Shown in pieces: positions 5,361 to 8,558 of a DNA stretch of 8,558 nt. The stretch spans positions 1 through 8,558 of the forward strand of contig DKKP01000434.1 of the NCBI GenBank assembly GCA_002455335.1, read 5' to 3'. The DNA comes from Anaerolineales bacterium UBA6663 (GTDB taxonomy: Bacteria; Chloroflexota; Anaerolineae; Anaerolineales; UBA6663). Below the pieces are notes generated by a model that had not been told where the DNA came from, did no database searches, and saw nothing but the letters and a program-made list of their open reading frames with translations. Every line of letters begins with the position of its first letter. The stretch's first letter is position 1. Made by a program: the position numbers and the translations under genes.

Positions 5361-8204
5361 ATGACGCAACACGCAGAGGGGGGCGCGGCCGTCGGGGCTT
5401 CGACGCCGAACGTCACAGTAAGGGCCGAGCATCTCGCACAGGCCTTTGGCATCGGCACGGCCAGCCCGCGACTGTCGTGGGTCATCGAGACCAGCACGCG
5501 CGACTGGCGCCAGACGGCGTATGAGATCCAGGCGTTCGGGGCCGATGGGGCCGGCTGGGGCGGCACGGGACGAGTCGAGTCGGATCGCTCGGTGCTGATC
5601 GACTGGCCCTTCGCGCCGCTGGCCTCGCGCGAGCGCGCCAACGTGCGGGTGCGCGTGTGGGGCAGCGACGGGAGCGAATCCGACTGGAGCACGCCGCTGA
5701 CGATCGAGACCGGGCTGCTCGCACCGGATGATTGGCGCGCGCGCTTTGTGACGCCCGATTGGGACGAGGACCCGTTGCAGGTGCATCCCGCGCCGTTCCT
5801 GCGCCGTACGTTCACGCTACGCGCGGGCATCGACTCGGCGCGGCTGTACATCACGGCGCTCGGCTTGTACGAGGCCCAGATCAACGGCCAGGTCGTGGGC
5901 GACCACGTGCTCGCCCCAGGCTGGACGGTCTACGATGCGCGGCTGCGCTATCAGACCTTCGACGTGACGGCGCTGCTTCACGAAGGCTCGAACGCGATCG
6001 GCGCGATCCTGGGCGATGGCTGGTTCCGCGGCCGGCTCGGCTTTGGCGGTGGCCACAGCAACATCTATGGCGAGCGCCTGGCGCTGCTGGCGCAGCTCGA
6101 AGTGACCTACGCCGACGGCTCCAGCGAACAGATCATCACAGATGAAAACTGGCGCGCTGCGACAGGCCCGATCCGCGCGAGCGGCCTGTACGACGGCGAG
6201 ACCTATGACGCCCGGCTCGAACTACCGGGCTGGTCGACGCCCGATTGCGATGACAACACCTGGTCAGGCGTTCGCGGAGTCGATTGGGATCTGAAGACGC
6301 TCGAGGCGCCGCTCGGCCCGCCGATGCGCCGCATCGAGACCGTCGCGCCGGTATCGATCACGACCTCGCCCGCAGGCAAAACCCTGGTCGACTTTGGCCA
6401 GAACCTGGTCGGCCGACTGTCGCTCAAGGTTCAGGGGCCGGCTGGACACACGGTGACGCTGCGCCATGCCGAGGTGCTCGAAGACGGCGAGCTGGGCACG
6501 CGGCCACTGCGCTACGCCAAGGCCACCGACCGCTATACGCTCAAGGGCGACGGCGTCGAGGTCTGGGAGCCGCGCTTCACCTTCCACGGGTTCCGCTACG
6601 CCGAGGTGCAGGATTGGCCGGGCGAGCTGAGTGTGCAGGACCTGACCGCTGTCGTGATCCACTCTGATCTGGAGCCGACCGGCTGGTTCGAGACCTCCGA
6701 CCCGATGCTCAACCAGCTTCACAAGAACATCGTCTGGGGCATGCGCGGCAACTTCCTCGATGTGCCGACCGACTGCCCACAGCGCGACGAGCGCCTGGGT
6801 TGGACCGGCGACCTCGAGGTCTTCGCCCCGACAGCCACGTTTCTGTACGACGTCAGCGGATTGCTCCGATCCTGGCTGAGGGATCTGGCTGTCGAACAAA
6901 TTCGCTCGGGCGGGGCTGTGCCGCATGTGGTGCCGAACGTGCTTGGCGCCAGCGCGGCCGGCGCCGCGGCCTGGGCGGACGCCGCCACGATCGTGCCGTG
7001 GGTGCTCTATCAGCGCTATGGCGATGACCAGATCCTGGCCGAGCAGTTCGAGAGCATGCGCGCCTGGGTCGACCACGTCGCCGTGATCGCGGGTGAGGGC
7101 CGGCTGTGGGATACGGGCTTCCAGTTCGGCGACTGGCTCGACCCGACGGCGCCACCCGAGCGTCCTGCACAGGCGCGCACCGACAAGGCCATCGTCGCCT
7201 CAGCCTACTTCGTGCGCTCGGCCGACCTGGTCGCTCAGGCCGCCGACGTGCTCGGGCGACATGAGGATGCCGCACGGTATCGCGCCCTGGCGGCAGAGGC
7301 GCGGGCCGCGTTCGCGCGTGAGTACGTCACGGCCGCTGGCCGCCTGATGAACGACGCCGAGACGGCCTATGCGCTGGCACTGGCCTTCGACCTGCTGCCC
7401 ACGGCCGAGCAACGCAATCGGGCCGGGCAACGCCTGGCCGAGCTGGCGCGCGAGAGCGGCTATCGCATCCGCACCGGTTTCGTCGGCACGCCGATCATCT
7501 GCGACGCGTTGTGCAGCGCCGGCCAGTACGCCGCGGCCTATCGCCTGCTGGTGCAGCGCGAGTGCCCGTCGTGGCTGTACCCGATCACCATGGGCGCGAC
7601 CACGATCTGGGAACGCTGGGACAGCCTGCTCCCGGATGGCTCGGTCAACCCGGGCGAGATGACGTCGTTCAACCACTACGCGCTCGGCGCTGTGGCGGAT
7701 TGGATGCAACGCACCATCGGCGGCGTGGCGGCGGCCGAGCCAGCCTATCGGCGGATCACGATCCGGCCGCGACCGGGTGGTGGGATCACGACCTGTCGCA
7801 CGGAGCACATCACGCCGTATGGCCGCCTGGCCTGCGCCTGGCGGATCGACGGTGCGACGTTCACGCTCGATCTGACCGTGCCCGCCAACACGTCGGCGCA
7901 GGTGACGCTGCCGGGCGCGACCGAGCCGCTCGTTGTCGGCTCAGGCGTCTATCAGTGGTCGGCGCCGTATGTCGACCCCGAGGCGCGCGGCCCGTTCACG
8001 GTCGACGACCTGGTGGGCGATGTGTTCAGCGAGGGCGCTGCGCGCGCGGCGGTGATGGCCGGGCTCGAGCGCGCCGGCACGCCCGATTTCGTCAAAGGCG
8101 TGATCTCGGGTGAGCCGAACCTGCCGCTCCGCCAGGCGCTGCGCATGGCCCCGAACTATGACGTGGTGCTCGGCTATGTCGACGAGGCGCTGGCCGGCGT
8201 TTAG
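5361..8204 (+). CDS. Alpha-L-rhamnosidase, glycoside hydrolase family 78
   Basis: A full-length 947-residue enzyme predicted to release terminal alpha-L-rhamnose by an inverting mechanism. Domains in order: an Ig/FnIII-like N-terminal sandwich (about 15-120, 'ASPRLSWVIET'); the Bac_rhamnosid_N domain (about 125-300, 'YEAQINGQVVGDHVLAPGWT', 'GDGWFRGRLG'); a concanavalin-like domain (about 330-430, 'DFGQN' at 344-348, 'FHGFRYAEV' around H409); the (alpha/alpha)6 catalytic barrel (about 435-785); a C-terminal beta domain; and a helical tail. The catalytic signature 'DCPQRDERLGWTGD' (D471-D484) holds the probable general acid E477. 'TTIWERWD' holds the probable base E751, and 'SFNHYALG' (N771-H772) completes the pocket. 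There is no signal peptide, so it should act in the cytoplasm on imported substrate. AAGGAG (5346-5351) supports the start, and the 13-bp gap after the permease argues for co-transcription. The exact glycoside is unknown. Confidence 0.96.
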   Translation: MTQHAEGGAAVGASTPNVTVRAEHLAQAFGIGTASPRLSWVIETSTRDWRQTAYEIQAFGADGAGWGGTGRVESDRSVLIDWPFAPLASRERANVRVRVWGSDGSESDWSTPLTIETGLLAPDDWRARFVTPDWDEDPLQVHPAPFLRRTFTLRAGIDSARLYITALGLYEAQINGQVVGDHVLAPGWTVYDARLRYQTFDVTALLHEGSNAIGAILGDGWFRGRLGFGGGHSNIYGERLALLAQLEVTYADGSSEQIITDENWRAATGPIRASGLYDGETYDARLELPGWSTPDCDDNTWSGVRGVDWDLKTLEAPLGPPMRRIETVAPVSITTSPAGKTLVDFGQNLVGRLSLKVQGPAGHTVTLRHAEVLEDGELGTRPLRYAKATDRYTLKGDGVEVWEPRFTFHGFRYAEVQDWPGELSVQDLTAVVIHSDLEPTGWFETSDPMLNQLHKNIVWGMRGNFLDVPTDCPQRDERLGWTGDLEVFAPTATFLYDVSGLLRSWLRDLAVEQIRSGGAVPHVVPNVLGASAAGAAAWADAATIVPWVLYQRYGDDQILAEQFESMRAWVDHVAVIAGEGRLWDTGFQFGDWLDPTAPPERPAQARTDKAIVASAYFVRSADLVAQAADVLGRHEDAARYRALAAEARAAFAREYVTAAGRLMNDAETAYALALAFDLLPTAEQRNRAGQRLAELARESGYRIRTGFVGTPIICDALCSAGQYAAAYRLLVQRECPSWLYPITMGATTIWERWDSLLPDGSVNPGEMTSFNHYALGAVADWMQRTIGGVAAAEPAYRRITIRPRPGGGITTCRTEHITPYGRLACAWRIDGATFTLDLTVPANTSAQVTLPGATEPLVVGSGVYQWSAPYVDPEARGPFTVDDLVGDVFSEGAARAAVMAGLERAGTPDFVKGVISGEPNLPLRQALRMAPNYDVVLGYVDEALAGV

Positions 8205-8383
8205 GCGGGGACTCTGCAAAGACAACGGTCGCTGGGCGACCCTGTCCGTACCGCGGCGCGGAAGCCAACCAATCAGACGCGCTGCCCGCTACAGGCAAGG
8301 CGCGACGCGGCATAAAGGTACATCGTCCGGCTGTGGCGTCGCGCATGGCGACGCCCGGTGGTCACGACCGATGGGGGGACACG
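8205..8383. other. 179-bp gap between rhamnosidase and GH3 genes with two small hairpins
   Basis: No gene found. GGTCGC/GCGACC (8227-8232 and 8236-8241) form a tight 6-bp hairpin with a 3-nt loop, 22 bp after the rhamnosidase stop. GGCGTCGC/GCGACGCC (8335-8342 and 8348-8355) form an 8-bp perfect hairpin with a 5-nt loop, ending 28 bp before the GH3 start. Neither has a T-run. I see no convincing promoter, so the GH3 gene may be reached by read-through. Confidence 0.45.
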
Positions 8384-8558
8384 ATGGCGACACACGAACT
8401 CCGGTGGGATGAATCGCCCGACGTCGAGGCCCGGGTCGAGGCGCTGCTGGCGCGACTCACGCTGGCCGACAAGATCGATCTGGTTTCGGGCCGCTCCGAC
8501 GGGGTCGGCCAACCGGACGCGCTCCGGGCCGACTCGCCGCTGCCCGCGTTGACGCTCT
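8384..8558 (+). CDS. Probable glycoside hydrolase family 3 beta-glycosidase (N-terminus only, runs off the right edge)
   Basis: 58 codons are visible from ATG 8384. 'VEALLARLTLADKIDLVSGR' (about residues 18-37) is a close match to the opening helix of GH3 beta-glucosidases (pattern 'v..LL..mTLeEKi.ll.G'). The visible end, 'SPLPALTL', matches the family's 'ipRLGIPaLtltDGPaGvR' block just before its conserved DGP motif, which would fall right after the window edge. A GGGGGGA run (8373-8379) lies 4 nt before the start. No signal peptide is present, so a cytoplasmic enzyme is expected. GH3 enzymes are retaining hydrolases, most often beta-glucosidase or beta-xylosidase. Following a rhamnosidase, cleavage of the de-rhamnosylated beta-glucoside is plausible, but catalytic residues are not in view and substrate specificity is not readable. 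Confidence 0.78.
   Translation, partial: MATHELRWDESPDVEARVEALLARLTLADKIDLVSGRSDGVGQPDALRADSPLPALTL

Noticed and set aside
4469..5884. 471-residue minus-strand open frame across the second permease and rhamnosidase start
   Set aside because: It spans two real plus-strand genes and an intergenic gap and has no recognisable motif; it is an artefact of high GC.
6264..7076. 270-residue minus-strand open frame inside the rhamnosidase gene
   Set aside because: It lies wholly within the GH78 catalytic region and contains no motif.
1..8558. CRISPR arrays, tRNA/rRNA genes, insertion sequences or transposon ends
   Set aside because: I saw no regularly spaced direct repeats, no tRNA-like cloverleaf segments, no transposase or integrase reading frame and no long terminal inverted repeats.

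Overview
The window is a GC-rich bacterial glycoside-utilisation locus with gene order: divergent regulator, regulator, transporter, glycosidases. The solute-binding lipoprotein has a LTAC lipobox followed by an Ala/Pro/Thr-rich tether. That style, the lone CUT1 transporter without its own ATPase and the mixed DeoR/LacI control all fit Chloroflexota (Anaerolineae, Chloroflexia or Thermomicrobia relatives). The phylum call is an inference from style, not from a marker gene; a GC-rich actinobacterium or another soil lineage is not excluded.

Layout. Bases 1-673, minus strand: a DeoR-family sugar-phosphate-responsive repressor whose last ~30 residues lie off the left edge. Bases 674-871: an AT-rich divergent promoter region with recognisable promoters for both flanking genes, candidate operators and a hairpin in the lacI-family leader. 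Bases 872-1903, plus strand: a complete LacI-family repressor. Bases 1904-2204: a ~300-bp regulatory gap with a weak terminator candidate, a tiny ORF behind an excellent Shine-Dalgarno, and an inverted repeat close to the next gene. Bases 2205-5347: one CUT1 ABC importer (binding lipoprotein, MalF-type permease, MalG-type permease). Bases 5361-8204: a full-length, signal-less GH78 alpha-L-rhamnosidase 13 bp behind the second permease. Bases 8384-8558: the first 58 codons of a probable GH3 beta-glycosidase, running off the right edge.

How it probably works. The lipoprotein captures a rhamnose-containing oligosaccharide or glycoside, and the two permeases import it with energy from an ATPase encoded elsewhere. 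The rhamnosidase has no export signal, so it should remove terminal alpha-L-rhamnose in the cytoplasm. The following GH3 enzyme may then hydrolyse the exposed beta-glucoside. This pairing (alpha-rhamnosidase plus beta-glucosidase) is the activity couple known as naringinase, here apparently intracellular and coupled to uptake. The LacI protein is the natural candidate to sense the imported sugar. The divergent DeoR protein may control genes to the left of the window or the downstream sugar-phosphate pathway.

Nothing points to a mobile element, CRISPR array or RNA gene. The individual protein families are well known. What is unusual lies in the regulatory sequence (structured gaps, a 15-bp perfect stem-loop between binding protein and permease, candidate operators) and in the inferred uptake-coupled pathway.
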